IMG/VR virus record: IMGVR_UViG_3300037042_004723
Location: 1-64,000 of that record
Direction: 5' to 3' (one strand)
Origin: a virus
DNA: 64,000 bases
The translations under genes were made by a program, and so were the position numbers. The notes beneath the pieces are model-generated. The model saw nothing but the letters and a program-made list of their open reading frames with translations, had not been told where the DNA came from and did no database searches. Every line of letters begins with the position of its first letter. The first letter of the stretch is position 1. Shown piece by piece: positions 53,663-61,170 of this stretch.

Positions 53663-53746
53663 CTGTATCCACTACAACTGTGCTTTCCGGGATTTTCGTA
53701 CAATCGACATCGCGCCCCGGCAGCTCGAAATCTGACAGGCGACCGA

Positions 53747-53766
53747 GAAAACTCTTAGAGTTTTCC
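53747..53766. terminator. GAAAACTC-type hairpin
   Basis: GAAAACTCTTAGAGTTTTCC between leftward units. Confidence 0.7.
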
Positions 53767-53802
53767 TGGCCCGGCAAGAGCCGGGGCCCCCGGCCCCGCC
53801 TC

Positions 53803-54306
53803 CTAGCGGAGCGCCGCCAGCTTCTCGGCGATTGCCTTGCGGCGGCGGGTGGAGGTGGCCGGGGACCATCCGACCAGCGCGCCCGCCTCGGTCTGGCCCA
53901 TGCCCTGATTGATTGCCCGGATGAAGGCCCGTTCCTCGTCGGTGAGCGTGGCGAGCGCCATGGCAAGCCACTGGCCTTCCTCGGTGCGCAGGGCATCGGC
54001 CCGGCCATCGTCGCCCGGAAGGCCATCCACGATGCGCGTGGGCTCGCCTTCCTCGCCCTTGGTCACCACGTCATGCGAGCGGTATCCCTCAGCCTTGACG
54101 TGGTTACGGGCCACGTTGCCCGCGAGCTTGGCGCAGAACGTCGCCACCTTGCCCCGGGCGGCATCGAACGCCTCGCCCTTCTCCAGGCACTCCACCACGG
54201 AATCGTTGAGGATATCCTCAAGGTCGGCACGCTTGCCGACAGCGCGGACAATGGCGACGGTCATGGCGGTGAGGACTGCGGAGGTCATGTCGGTGTGGTT
54301 CAGCAT
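53803..54306 (-). CDS. ECF-like sigma factor 3
   Basis: 167 aa, close paralogue of factor 2: DLEDILNDSVVECLEKGEAFDAARGKVATFCAKLAGNVARNHVKAEGYRSHDVV (region 2) and LTDEERAFIRAINQGMGQTEAGALVGWSPATSTRRRKAIAEKLAAL (region 4). Class II promoter TTGCAT-17-TAAGGT-7-ATG, MLNHT start. Sequence around region 4 helix 3 differs only slightly, so the two may read overlapping -35 elements. Confidence 0.82.
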   Translation of the reverse strand: MLNHTDMTSAVLTAMTVAIVRAVGKRADLEDILNDSVVECLEKGEAFDAARGKVATFCAKLAGNVARNHVKAEGYRSHDVVTKGEEGEPTRIVDGLPGDDGRADALRTEEGQWLAMALATLTDEERAFIRAINQGMGQTEAGALVGWSPATSTRRRKAIAEKLAALR

Positions 54307-54397
54307 GGGATTGACCTTAAGCTATATCTTATCTCAATGCAACAACAATCGACAGGGATCTGCACTTATTTTTCCGGGCCAGCTTCCGGTGGCTTAC

Positions 54398-54435
54398 GGA
54401 AAACTCTAAACGTCTGACAGTGCATGGAGTTTTCC
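54398..54435. terminator. GAAAACTC-type hairpin with long loop
   Basis: GGAAAACTC arm, GTCTGACAG in the loop, GAGTTTTCC arm. Confidence 0.65.
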
Positions 54436-54466
54436 GGTTGCCCGGTGGCGCGGTGCGCCCGGTGGC

Positions 54467-54700
54467 TCACATCGCGGCGATCTCGGCGAGGAGAGCCGCC
54501 GTCTCGGACGCGGGGATCGGCCCGTGGTCGCAGACCCGGTCGTCAAGGTCTGCGATCAGGTCGCCGAGGTTGATCACCTCGTCCAGTAGGATTGCGGCAT
54601 CCTCGTTGCTCGCATCGATGGAGCGACGCTCCGTCTCAAGCTGATCCGCGACGAGGATGGCGCGGACCGTGGTGCAGTGGTGGCACTTGTTGTTCTTCAT
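54467..54700 (-). CDS. Zinc/helical hypothetical protein (77 aa)
   Basis: MKNNKCHHCTTVRAILVADQLETERRSIDASNEDAAILLDEVINLG... CxxC at the start, then helices. Class I TGTAGT 8 nt before the ATG with the GGATACAG linker. Confidence 0.6.
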   Translation of the reverse strand: MKNNKCHHCTTVRAILVADQLETERRSIDASNEDAAILLDEVINLGDLIADLDDRVCDHGPIPASETAALLAEIAAM

Positions 54701-54794
54701 CTGTATCCACTACAACTGTGCTCGGCGGGATTTTCAGGCAATCGACATCGCGTTCAGGCCCGTGAGCTGGTCAGGCCCGTGAGCTGGTCAGGCC

Positions 54795-54831
54795 GGAAAA
54801 CTCTAATTAGGTTAGAGCTATTAGAGTTTTC
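54795..54831. terminator. GAAAACTC-type hairpin
   Basis: GGAAAACTCTAAT and ATTAGAGTTTTC arms: the stem is 11-12 bp here. Confidence 0.7.
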
Positions 54832-54871
54832 TTGACCACAACGGTCGGCGCGGACCGTCGTGGTCTTGCGC

Positions 54872-55093
54872 CTAGGACATCGCCAGAAGGTTGCGCGCTT
54901 CCTGATCAGTCAAGATCATGTCAGTCCCGCAATCCAGATAGGCGTGCCGTCCCGTCGTCGGCTGCCAGCAATAGAGCAACCGCGCGCCGGTCCGCGTGGT
55001 GAACGGTACCTCGGTACCGTTGCAGGCTGCGACCCACATCCCTTGCTCTGCTTTCGCCTCACGCTCTGTGATGGTTTCAATAATTGTCTTCAT
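54872..55093 (-). CDS. Conserved small phage protein (73 aa)
   Basis: MKTIIETITEREAKAEQGMWVAACNGTEVPFTTRTGARLLYCWQPTTGRHAYLDCGTDMILTDQEARNLL resembles short phage proteins (GxRLLYCWxPxTGxHAYLDxxTDxxLxDxEA). Internal gene, 30 nt after the zinc-ribbon gene, with a TTCGAA-CC-TTCGAA repeat between. Confidence 0.65.
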   Translation of the reverse strand: MKTIIETITEREAKAEQGMWVAACNGTEVPFTTRTGARLLYCWQPTTGRHAYLDCGTDMILTDQEARNLLAMS

Positions 55094-55123
55094 GTCTTTT
55101 TCAGCCTTTCGAAGGTTCGAAGG

Positions 55124-55315
55124 TTAGCGGACCTGCTTCGCGAGTTGCTCAGTGCTCGCCAGGAAGATATCGCTACCGCCGCACTTGGGGCACCCGTCGC
55201 ACCCGTAGGTAGCCTTTTCGGCCTGCTTCAAGGTGAGTAGCTTGCCGCACTCCTGGCAAGCCCAGTCCTTGATCGTGCGAGTCTTAACCTTCGTCGTCGT
55301 GGTGTTGTTCAGCAT
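55124..55315 (-). CDS. MLN-type zinc-ribbon protein (63 aa)
   Basis: MLNNTTTTKVKTRTIKDWACQECGKLLTLKQAEKATYGCDGCPKCGGSDIFL: two CxxC pairs. Class II promoter TTGACA-17-TACTGT-6-ATG fixes the start at 55315. Confidence 0.7.
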   Translation of the reverse strand: MLNNTTTTKVKTRTIKDWACQECGKLLTLKQAEKATYGCDGCPKCGGSDIFLASTEQLAKQVR

Positions 55316-55395
55316 TGATAGACAGTACACCTATTGACGTGCATTGTCAAGGTATCTTTTGCCTATCAATGTCGAATGTCTCGCAATGGGCGATA

Positions 55396-55440
55396 GAAAA
55401 CTCTAATGGGCTTTAGGCTCCCAATGATTACAGAGTTTTC
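55396..55440. terminator. GAAAACTC-type hairpin with long loop
   Basis: GAAAACTCT and AGAGTTTTC arms about 27 nt apart; loop contains GGGCTTTAGGCTCCC. Confidence 0.65.
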
Positions 55441-55490
55441 TATTGGACAGTTGGCGGGCTCGGTGTCCCGCTGTCCTTTAGAACTGTCCC

Positions 55491-55844
55491 TTAGGCGACG
55501 CCGAGGGCCTGCGCCACGTCAACAACCCAGTTGACCGGCTCGGGGTAGCGATGCACGCGGCCGTTATCGACCCGGCCCTGACGCATGGTGATGTTCGAGT
55601 AGCGCACCAGGGTGAAGCGCCACGTCTTCGTGGTCGGCTCCCAGCGGAAGCCACGCGCCTTGAGAGCGTTACGGGCCTGGTAGGCATTGCCGACCACGAT
55701 CTCCGTCTCGGTGTACTTGATCGAGATCTTCGCCTCCACGGCCTCCCACAGCGCGGCGCGCTTGAAGGTCTCGGCCATCATGGCGGCCATCTCGGCCATC
55801 TCGGGTTGCGTCTCGGCGGTGTCCGTCTCGGTGTGATTCAGCAT
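55491..55844 (-). CDS. MLN-type protein with ARN/RFxW domain (117 aa)
   Basis: MLNHTETDTAETQPEMAEMAAMM..., then VVGNAYQARNALKARGFRWEPTTKTWRFTLVRYS, similar to the phage family with T-x-W-x-x-x pattern following RGFRWxxxxKxW. Class II promoter with TTGACA 35 nt before ATG. Confidence 0.62.
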   Translation of the reverse strand: MLNHTETDTAETQPEMAEMAAMMAETFKRAALWEAVEAKISIKYTETEIVVGNAYQARNALKARGFRWEPTTKTWRFTLVRYSNITMRQGRVDNGRVHRYPEPVNWVVDVAQALGVA

Positions 55845-55912
55845 TCCCCTTTATCGCACGGACCGAGGTGCATTGTCAAGCATGTAATGCCATGCAATGC
55901 AGATAGTTGTAC

Positions 55913-55949
55913 GGAAAACTCTAAGCTCTGACAGTGGGGTGGAGTTTTC
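55913..55949. terminator. GAAAACTC-type hairpin with long loop
   Basis: GGAAAACTCT arm, CTGACAG in the loop, GAGTTTTC arm. Confidence 0.65.
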
Positions 55950-55993
55950 TGATGCGCTTGCGGCGCGCGGTCTGCGGCCTGCCCGGCGGGGCC

Positions 55994-56278
55994 TTACTCG
56001 CCCGGATCTCCGTAGGAGGATTCAATCTCGGCACCGCAGTGATCGCAGGGCATCGGCGGACCCTCCCAGTAAACATCAGCACCGATCAGCCGCCACTGCT
56101 TATCGGTGTCCGGGGCCTCGGACGCCTCGCTTCCGTTGTCGCCGTTGGCGCAGGCGGGGCACAGACACCCTCCGTCGGCCACGTAGTAGACCAGCGTGTA
56201 GCAGCCGATCGAGGTGAAGGAGTACAAACGACCATTGCCCATACGCGGGAGGGCGGCGGAAGCGGTGTTGTTCAGCAT
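55994..56278 (-). CDS. MLN-type conserved zinc protein (94 aa)
   Basis: MLNNTASAALPRMGNGRLYSFTSIGCYTLVYYVADGGCLCPACANGDN...DKQWRLIGADVYWEGPPMPCDHCGAEIESSYG. Matches a conserved phage/bacterial family (DIGCYPLxYxTxDxxxLCPxCxN...VxADVNWExPxLxCDHCxxRIESAYGE). Class II promoter TTGACA-17-TAAGGT-6-ATG. Confidence 0.75.
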   Translation of the reverse strand: MLNNTASAALPRMGNGRLYSFTSIGCYTLVYYVADGGCLCPACANGDNGSEASEAPDTDKQWRLIGADVYWEGPPMPCDHCGAEIESSYGDPGE

Positions 56279-56346
56279 GTACAGACCTTAGCAGGTCTTG
56301 CGTGTATTGTCAATCGCATAATGCCATTCAATGCAGATAGTTAGGC

Positions 56347-56384
56347 GGAAAACTCTAACCTATAAGCTGTTAAAGGGAGTTTTC
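56347..56384. terminator. GAAAACTC-type hairpin with long loop
   Basis: GGAAAACTCTAAC and GGGAGTTTTC arms; loop has TATAAGCTGTTA. Confidence 0.6.
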
Positions 56385-56419
56385 TTAGCGTGCGTCGGCC
56401 GGGCGAACCCGGCGGGCTG

Positions 56420-56641
56420 CTAAGCGCCGGTCGGGATGTACTTCGACCCCTTGATGAACGGGCCCCAGACGGTGAGACCACCCGAGGTGATCTCGATGGC
56501 TTCGTCCTCGCGGAGCGTGCGGTACATGTCGATCGCCAGGTTCCTGACGTCATCGAACGCGCGGCCCTGCTGCGCAGGGTGCGAGGAGATGGTCTCGAAG
56601 CGGGCGGCGGGCTTGGCAACTGCGATGTGGTAGTTCAGCAT
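56420..56641 (-). CDS. MLN-type hypothetical protein (73 aa)
   Basis: MLNYHIAVAKPAARFETISSHPAQQGRAFDDVRNLAIDMYRTLRED... Class II TTGACA-17-TAAGGT-6-ATG. Function unknown. Confidence 0.62.
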   Translation of the reverse strand: MLNYHIAVAKPAARFETISSHPAQQGRAFDDVRNLAIDMYRTLREDEAIEITSGGLTVWGPFIKGSKYIPTGA

Positions 56642-56726
56642 TTAATGACCTTAGCAGGTGATGGTTGCATTGTCAATGCATTGAATGCGTGACAATGATG
56701 AATTGCTTCGAGTGGCGGCGTATCCT

Positions 56727-56757
56727 GCCCCTACTACAATTGTGCTCGCCTGAATTT
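56727..56757 (-). promoter_or_regulatory. Orphan class I promoter
   Basis: TGAAAA and TTGTAGTA intact, but the next bases are GGGGCAGGATACG with no start codon; the class II promoter of the MLNYH gene follows 60 nt on. Probably the promoter of a cassette whose gene was deleted. Confidence 0.55.
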
Positions 56758-56775
56758 TCATCATATCAATGCAGG

Positions 56776-56811
56776 GGAAAACTCTAAGGTCTGACAGCAG
56801 GTAGAGTTTTC
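56776..56811. terminator. GAAAACTC-type hairpin with long loop
   Basis: GGAAAACTCTA and TAGAGTTTTC arms around GGTCTGACAGCAGG. Confidence 0.65.
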
Positions 56812-56843
56812 TTAACGCCTGACCGGGCGAACCCGGCGGGGCC

Positions 56844-57149
56844 CTAGAACATCCACTGAACCGGCGGGGCGTTCTCGCTCCACGCGGCGACCAGCATGTC
56901 TCGGTCGTCGTCGAACACAACAGGCTCGAACGACACCACGCACTCGCTCTCGGCCTGCGTCAGCTTGCGGTACTGACGGAGCGCGGCCTTACGCTCTTGC
57001 TTGGCCCAGTCCAGCCACCCGCAGTCGGCGCAGCAGGGGTCCCACACCTGGCACTGCCAGTCGATGAACGCTGCCAGGGCTTCCTCGATAGCCAGGTCGT
57101 TCTCGTGGTCTGCCAGCCCTTCGGCTAGCGCGGCTTGTCTGTTCAGCAT
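56844..57149 (-). CDS. MLN-type protein with SD start (101 aa)
   Basis: MLNRQAALAEGLADHENDLAIEEALAAFIDWQCQVWDPCCADCGWLDWAKQ... Unlike other MLN genes it is internal (second in its unit) and has AGGAGG 4 nt before ATG. CCxDC may bind zinc. So the MLN start persists even without a leaderless promoter. Confidence 0.65.
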   Translation of the reverse strand: MLNRQAALAEGLADHENDLAIEEALAAFIDWQCQVWDPCCADCGWLDWAKQERKAALRQYRKLTQAESECVVSFEPVVFDDDRDMLVAAWSENAPPVQWMF

Positions 57150-57199
57150 CTGTCCTCCTAGTGGTGATGACGTGGCGGGGCGCGCGAATCTGACGGGGG

Positions 57200-57337
57200 C
57201 TAGCCCATGACTCGCTGGAACGGGTCAGCGATGGCGATGGCTTGCGCCATGGTCATCTGCCCGATGGCTCGGCTACCATTGCGACCGAGGAGGGTCAGGG
57301 CGCGGCAGGAAACGACCTTCACGATGATTTGCTTCAC
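57200..57337 (-). CDS. Small protein with leaderless GTG (45 aa)
   Basis: MKQIIVKVVSCRALTLLGRNGSRAIGQMTMAQAIAIADPFQRVMG. Class I TGTAGT then GATAGC then GTG. First gene of a two-gene unit with the MLNRQ gene. Confidence 0.55.
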   Translation of the reverse strand: MKQIIVKVVSCRALTLLGRNGSRAIGQMTMAQAIAIADPFQRVMG

Positions 57338-57410
57338 GCTATCACTACAACTGTGCTCGGTCGGATTTTCAGGTGATTTTATCGAAGACCAGGCCGGGCT
57401 AGACCAGGCC

Positions 57411-57430
57411 GGAAAACTCTTAGAGTTTTC
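57411..57430. terminator. GAAAACTC-type hairpin
   Basis: GGAAAACTCTTAGAGTTTTC between leftward units. Confidence 0.7.
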
Positions 57431-57465
57431 TTGATGCAGCATCGGCGCGGTGCGCCGGGCCCCGC

Positions 57466-57852
57466 CTAGATGAGCGACAGGAGGGCCGCTCCGTCCGGCG
57501 TGGCCGGGGCCACGTTCCAGTGGGGGCCGAACGAGATCCCGACCACATCGGGCGTCTCATCCTGGCGCGCGTCGCCCATCACCGTGCCGATGATGTAGCT
57601 GCCATCGCGGGCCACCAGGGCCACGTTGCAGCCCAGGGAAGCGGCCACGGTGGCCTGCTTCGCGAAGATTAGCCGATCGGGGCCGATGAGGGCCTCGATC
57701 TCGGCCAGTCGCTCGGCGATGAACTCGGCCTCATCGTCGCCGCCACCGCAGCACCAGTCGCAACCCACCAGGGTGTCGCTCATGACCGCGCGACGCGCGC
57801 GGAGGGTGATGCGCTCGGAGAGGAGGAGGGCGACCGTGGAGTGGTTCAGCAT
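57466..57852 (-). CDS. MLN-type hypothetical protein (128 aa)
   Basis: MLNHSTVALLLSERITLRARRAVMSDTLVGCDWCCGGGDDEAEFIAERLAEIE... CxxCC motif near residue 32. Class II TTGCAT-17-TACAAC-6-ATG. Function unknown. Confidence 0.62.
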   Translation of the reverse strand: MLNHSTVALLLSERITLRARRAVMSDTLVGCDWCCGGGDDEAEFIAERLAEIEALIGPDRLIFAKQATVAASLGCNVALVARDGSYIIGTVMGDARQDETPDVVGISFGPHWNVAPATPDGAALLSLI

Positions 57853-57933
57853 TCATCAGTTGTAGCATGGTTACCTTGACAATGCAACAACTATCTACTA
57901 ACAATCGACTGTCAAGATCTGCGGATCCTGTTA

Positions 57934-57982
57934 GGAAAACTCGGGTTGGCGCAACGCAGTGCGTGGCCATATGAGAGTTTTC
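57934..57982. terminator. GAAAACTC-type hairpin with long loop
   Basis: GGAAAACTC and GAGTTTTCC arms; loop carries GGTTGGCGCAACGC and CCATATG. Confidence 0.6.
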
Positions 57983-58030
57983 CAAACCCACGGGCGAGAT
58001 CGGGCGGGGTGCCCGGTCGCCCCGGTCGGG

Positions 58031-58588
58031 CTACTCGTCGCCGTCCTCGTCGCCGTCCTCGCCGGACACAGCGGCCTTGAGCGCGGCGAGGAGCGCGGCC
58101 CGCTTGCGCGTGGCCTTGACGGCGTTCCAGCCGAACGCCTTGCCAGCGTCCCCGATGGACTCGCCCCGGATGAGGGCCCGGACGAAGGCCCGGTCGGTCT
58201 CGTCCTGGATCTCGGAGATCGCCAGGGCCAGATCTTGAGCCTCCATCGAACGGGCCACCTCGACCCGCCCATCGGCACCGGGCAGGGACTCGACGATCAT
58301 CTCGCCGCCATTCTCGCCCTCATCGTCGCTCGCCGTCACCACGTCATGCGAGCGGTAGCCCTCGGCCTTCATGTGGTTGCGGGCCGTGTTCCCGGCGATC
58401 TTGCAGCAGAAGTTGCTGAAGTTGCCACGGGCCGCGTCGAAGCTCTCGATCTGCTCCATGACGCGCACGCACGAATCGTTCAGGATGTCGTTCAGGTCGG
58501 CATTCTTGCCAACGGCGCGGACGATCGCGCCCGTCATGGATCCGATGGTGGTGGTGGTGATGATGGTCGGGACCGTGTGATTCAGCAT
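58031..58588 (-). CDS. ECF-like sigma factor 4
   Basis: 185 aa. Region 2: DLNDILNDSCVRVMEQIESFDAARGNFSNFCCKIAGNTARNHMKAEGYRSHDVV. Region 4: IQDETDRAFVRALIRGESIGDAGKAFGWNAVKATRKRAALLAALKAA, more divergent than in factors 2 and 3. Acidic tail GEDGDEDGDE. Class II TTGACT-17-TACAAC-6-ATG, MLNHT start. Confidence 0.8.
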   Translation of the reverse strand: MLNHTVPTIITTTTIGSMTGAIVRAVGKNADLNDILNDSCVRVMEQIESFDAARGNFSNFCCKIAGNTARNHMKAEGYRSHDVVTASDDEGENGGEMIVESLPGADGRVEVARSMEAQDLALAISEIQDETDRAFVRALIRGESIGDAGKAFGWNAVKATRKRAALLAALKAAVSGEDGDEDGDE

Positions 58589-58685
58589 TCATCAGTTGTA
58601 GCCTATCAAGAGCCGATAGTCAAGGTATCTTTTGCCATGCAATGCAGATAGTTTGCACTGTCCTTAACAATGCATTAACCTGACC
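58589..58685 (-). repeat. Conserved intergenic promoter repeat, copy 2
   Basis: TTGACT-17-TACAAC promoter plus the GGCAAAAGATACC and AACTATCTGCATTGC blocks; nearly identical to copies at 53160, 59090 and 59614. Confidence 0.75.
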
Positions 58686-58732
58686 GGAAAACTCTAAACC
58701 ACCATTGAGGGCACATGGCCTTTAGAGTTTTC
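58686..58732. terminator. GAAAACTC-type hairpin with long loop
   Basis: GGAAAACTCTAAA and TTTAGAGTTTTC arms: 12-bp stem. Confidence 0.7.
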
Positions 58733-58777
58733 TCCATGGCGGAAAAATCTGACGCGGTGCGCCAGCCCGCCGGGCTG

Positions 58778-59089
58778 CTACTCGGTGTAGCAGCCGGGGC
58801 AGGTGGTCACCCCGAGCGCGTCACAGTGGCCGCCCTCGTCGAGACGGTGGCCGACCGTGAGCCCGGCCCGGGTGGCGTCTTCGAGGGTAGCGCCCACGTT
58901 GACAGCGTTCGCGGCTTCGATCTCAGCGTCGCAGACGTCGCACGTCTCGACGGCGAACATTCTGATCATGCCAGGGTAAACGCTGGCAGTCGCATTCGAG
59001 AAACCCCAGTTCTTCGCCAGCGAACGGAGTGCCATAACGGCGAGGGGGAGGTGGCGGGTGGAACCAAAGAACTTCGTGTGATTCAGCAT
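58778..59089 (-). CDS. MLN-type cysteine-rich protein (103 aa)
   Basis: MLNHTKFFGSTRHLPLAVMALRSLAKNWGFSNATASVYPGMIRMFAVETCDVCDAEIEAANAVNVG...HCDALGVTTCPGCYTE: two CxxC pairs. Class II TTGACT-17-TACAAC-6-ATG. Function unknown. Confidence 0.62.
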   Translation of the reverse strand: MLNHTKFFGSTRHLPLAVMALRSLAKNWGFSNATASVYPGMIRMFAVETCDVCDAEIEAANAVNVGATLEDATRAGLTVGHRLDEGGHCDALGVTTCPGCYTE

Positions 59090-59186
59090 TCATCAGTTGT
59101 AGCCTATCAAGAGCCGATAGTCAATGTATCTTTTGCCTTGCTATGCAGATAGTTGGCACGATCCTTGACAATGCACTGGTCAGACC
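59090..59186 (-). repeat. Conserved intergenic promoter repeat, copy 3
   Basis: Same 95-bp unit as at 58589, with only a few substitutions. Confidence 0.75.
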
Positions 59187-59232
59187 GGAAAACTCTGTTT
59201 AACCATTAAGGCACATGGCCTTTAGAGTTTTC
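59187..59232. terminator. GAAAACTC-type hairpin with long loop
   Basis: GGAAAACTCT...AGAGTTTTC; shares the GGCACATGGCCTTTAGAG half with the hairpin at 58686. Confidence 0.65.
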
Positions 59233-59268
59233 TCCCAGCACTGGCGGCCCCGGCGGCGGGCCGGGGGG

Positions 59269-59613
59269 CTAGCGGTCCAGCGGGTGGCAGGTGTTGATCA
59301 CCTGTCCCATGTAGTCCATTGCGGCCAGGAAGTCCCCAGCGGGGCGGATCAGCAAGGCGCACAGGTCGCCCGGCAGCATGGCCAGGGCATCCGCGCAGAA
59401 GGCGTCCCACACGTGACCCGGCTGGAAGATGAACGGGGCCAGGTCCGCCAGGTCGATCATCCCGTCCTCCCACTGGTCACGGCGCTCGGCGTCCGTGGTG
59501 GCCAGGAGGGTGCCGAAGGACGGCAGGGCGGCCACGGTGGCCTGGTAGGCGACCCATGCCTCCATGGTGGCAACGGTGGCGGGGGAGGTGGCGGGAGCGG
59601 TGTTCTTGAGCAT
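59269..59613 (-). CDS. MLK-type hypothetical protein (114 aa)
   Basis: MLKNTAPATSPATVATMEAWVAYQATVAALPSFGTLLATTDAERRDQWEDGMIDL... helical. Class II TTGACT-17-TACAAC-6-ATG. Function unknown. Confidence 0.62.
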   Translation of the reverse strand: MLKNTAPATSPATVATMEAWVAYQATVAALPSFGTLLATTDAERRDQWEDGMIDLADLAPFIFQPGHVWDAFCADALAMLPGDLCALLIRPAGDFLAAMDYMGQVINTCHPLDR

Positions 59614-59710
59614 CCATCAGTTGTAGCCTATCAAGAGCCGATAGTCAAGGTATCTTTTGCCATGCAATACAGATAGTTGGCACACATCTTGACAATGCAT
59701 TGGTCAGACC
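59614..59710 (-). repeat. Conserved intergenic promoter repeat, copy 4
   Basis: Same 95-bp unit: TTGACT promoter, GGCAAAAGATACC, AACTATCTG and TGACAATGCATTGG-like distal part. Confidence 0.75.
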
Positions 59711-59757
59711 GGAAAACTCTATTTAGTCATTAAGCATTAGCTTAAGTGGAGTTTTCC
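59711..59757. terminator. GAAAACTC-type hairpin with long loop
   Basis: GGAAAACTC and GAGTTTTCC arms; loop has TTAGTCATTAAGCATTAGCTTAA, nearly the same as at 62630. Confidence 0.65.
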
Positions 59758-59791
59758 TGTCTGGAGTCGGCGCGGTGCGCCGGCCCGGATC

Positions 59792-60169
59792 TCAGAGCGA
59801 AGCGCCGGCCAGATAGGCGGCGATCACGAGCCGATCTGCCTGAGCGCGGAGGATGGCATCGGCCTGATCGTCCTCCTGCGCGAGCTGGCGATACCAGTTC
59901 TCCTCGCGTCGCCAGCTCGCCAGCTCGGCGAAGTAATCGAAATAACGCTCCTCGTCGCTCGTCATGTGGTACTCGTCCCACATGTCAGCGTCCATGATTG
60001 CGCACTCGGCGCAATCACAGCCCCGGAGCGGACAGGCCGTCCAGAACGGGGCCACGTCCAGATCCAGGCCGTTGTCGGCCAGAGTCATCGCCTTGCGTCG
60101 GGCAAGGTTCGCGAGGTGGAGCTTGTGCCCCTGGTAGCGGTGCATCGTGTGGCCGGTGGTGTTCGACAT
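59792..60169 (-). CDS. Hypothetical protein with CxxCDCxxC cluster (125 aa)
   Basis: MSNTTGHTMHRYQGHKLHLANLARRKAMTLADNGLDLDVAPFWTACPLRGCDCAECAIMDADMWDEYHMTSDEERYFDYFAELASWRREE. Start at 60169 is set by TTGACA-17-CATGAT with 9 nt to the ATG. Cysteine cluster may bind zinc or iron. Confidence 0.6.
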   Translation of the reverse strand: MSNTTGHTMHRYQGHKLHLANLARRKAMTLADNGLDLDVAPFWTACPLRGCDCAECAIMDADMWDEYHMTSDEERYFDYFAELASWRREENWYRQLAQEDDQADAILRAQADRLVIAAYLAGASL

Positions 60170-60182
60170 CTGAGAACCATCA

Positions 60183-60269
60183 TGGACTATCATCGCCCGA
60201 TTGTCAAGGTATCTTTTGCCATGCAATGCAGATAGTTTGCGCGTACCTGACAATGCATTTACTTTAACC
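60183..60269 (-). repeat. Conserved intergenic promoter repeat, copy 5 (shorter)
   Basis: GGCAAAAGATACC and AACTATCTGC-like blocks are kept; the promoter-proximal part is diverged. Confidence 0.65.
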
Positions 60270-60305
60270 GGAAAACTCCATTAATGGCCTGGTAATGGAG
60301 TTTTC
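60270..60305. terminator. GAAAACTC-type hairpin
   Basis: GAAAACTCCATTA and TAATGGAGTTTTC arms: 13-bp stem around ATGGCCTGG. Confidence 0.7.
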
Positions 60306-60347
60306 TTGACAGGCCTAGTCGGCGCCGGAGGGCGCCCGGCCCTGAGG

Positions 60348-60923
60348 CTAGATCTTGTCGGCCAGAGCGGCCGTGATCGAGCGGTAGCGGCGCGTCGTGG
60401 TCGCGGGTGACCAGCCCAAGAGGGCGCCGGCCTCGCACTGGCCCATGCCCCCGGCCATCGCATCCAGGAACGTCTGCGAGTCAGCGTCAAGCGCGAGCAT
60501 GGCATCGGCCAGAGCCTTGCGCTCGAAGTAGCGCACCATGTCAGCGGCGCCATCCACGCCCACGAGCGTATCGACGAGCGCGACCTCGGAGTCATCGTCG
60601 CCGAGGTTCGTCTCGGAGTCGTGGTTACGGTTCGCGTGAGCCTTGCGCCAGTTGCGCGCAGCGTTCGCAGCGATGCGGCACGCCCACGAGACGATCGACC
60701 CCTTCGACCAGTCGAACGACTCGGCGTGCTCCATCATGCTCACGAGCGCATCCTGCACAACGTCAGACGTTGCGCTCGTCTCGCCGATGGTACGCTCGAC
60801 GGTGCGCGCCATGGTCTTGAACAGGTCGGGGTTGCCGATCTGGCTCATGACGTCCAAGCGAGTCTCGCTCGACGCGCCCGTGGAAGTGAAACCGTTGTGA
60901 CCGATGTTCGTGTGATTCACCAT
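60348..60923 (-). CDS. ECF-like sigma factor 5
   Basis: About 191 aa. Region 2: TSDVVQDALVSMMEHAESFDWSKGSIVSWACRIAANAARNWRKAHANR, the most canonical of the set (VxDALxxMxxxxxxFDxxKGSxxSWxxRIAxNxARNxxR). Region 4: LDADSQTFLDAMAGGMGQCEAGALLGWSPATTTRRYRSITAALADKI. Starts MVNHT: relative to its MLNHT relatives a 7-bp stretch between GAA repeats appears deleted, moving the start into the -10 region. Confidence 0.82.
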   Translation of the reverse strand: MVNHTNIGHNGFTSTGASSETRLDVMSQIGNPDLFKTMARTVERTIGETSATSDVVQDALVSMMEHAESFDWSKGSIVSWACRIAANAARNWRKAHANRNHDSETNLGDDDSEVALVDTLVGVDGAADMVRYFERKALADAMLALDADSQTFLDAMAGGMGQCEAGALLGWSPATTTRRYRSITAALADKI

Positions 60924-60997
60924 ACATAGCATGGCTATCTTTACAATGATACATCAATCGACTAACAAATCACTGTCAAGATCTGTGGATCCTGTTA

Positions 60998-61034
60998 GGA
61001 AAACTCTATGGTGCGAGGCCATATGGAGTTTTCC
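60998..61034. terminator. GAAAACTC-type hairpin
   Basis: GGAAAACTC-TATGG...CCATATG-GAGTTTTCC between leftward units. Confidence 0.65.
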
Positions 61035-61068
61035 GCTTAAGCCAGTTGGCCCGGCGGGGCCGGTCGGG

Positions 61069-61170
61069 CTACTTCTTGAAGGTGGCCGTAGCCAGATCGA
61101 GCGTGATGCACTCGCCGGTCGCCGGATCTACGAAGTAGACCGGGGCCGTGGGGCGCTTGGCCCGCTTCAC
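61069..61170 (-). CDS. Small coupled protein (33 aa)
   Basis: GTG start overlapping the TAG of the upstream gene (TAGTG); MKRAKRPTAPVYFVDPATGECITLDLATATFKK. The short beta-hairpin-like sequence and the coupling support it. Confidence 0.5.
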   Translation of the reverse strand: MKRAKRPTAPVYFVDPATGECITLDLATATFKK

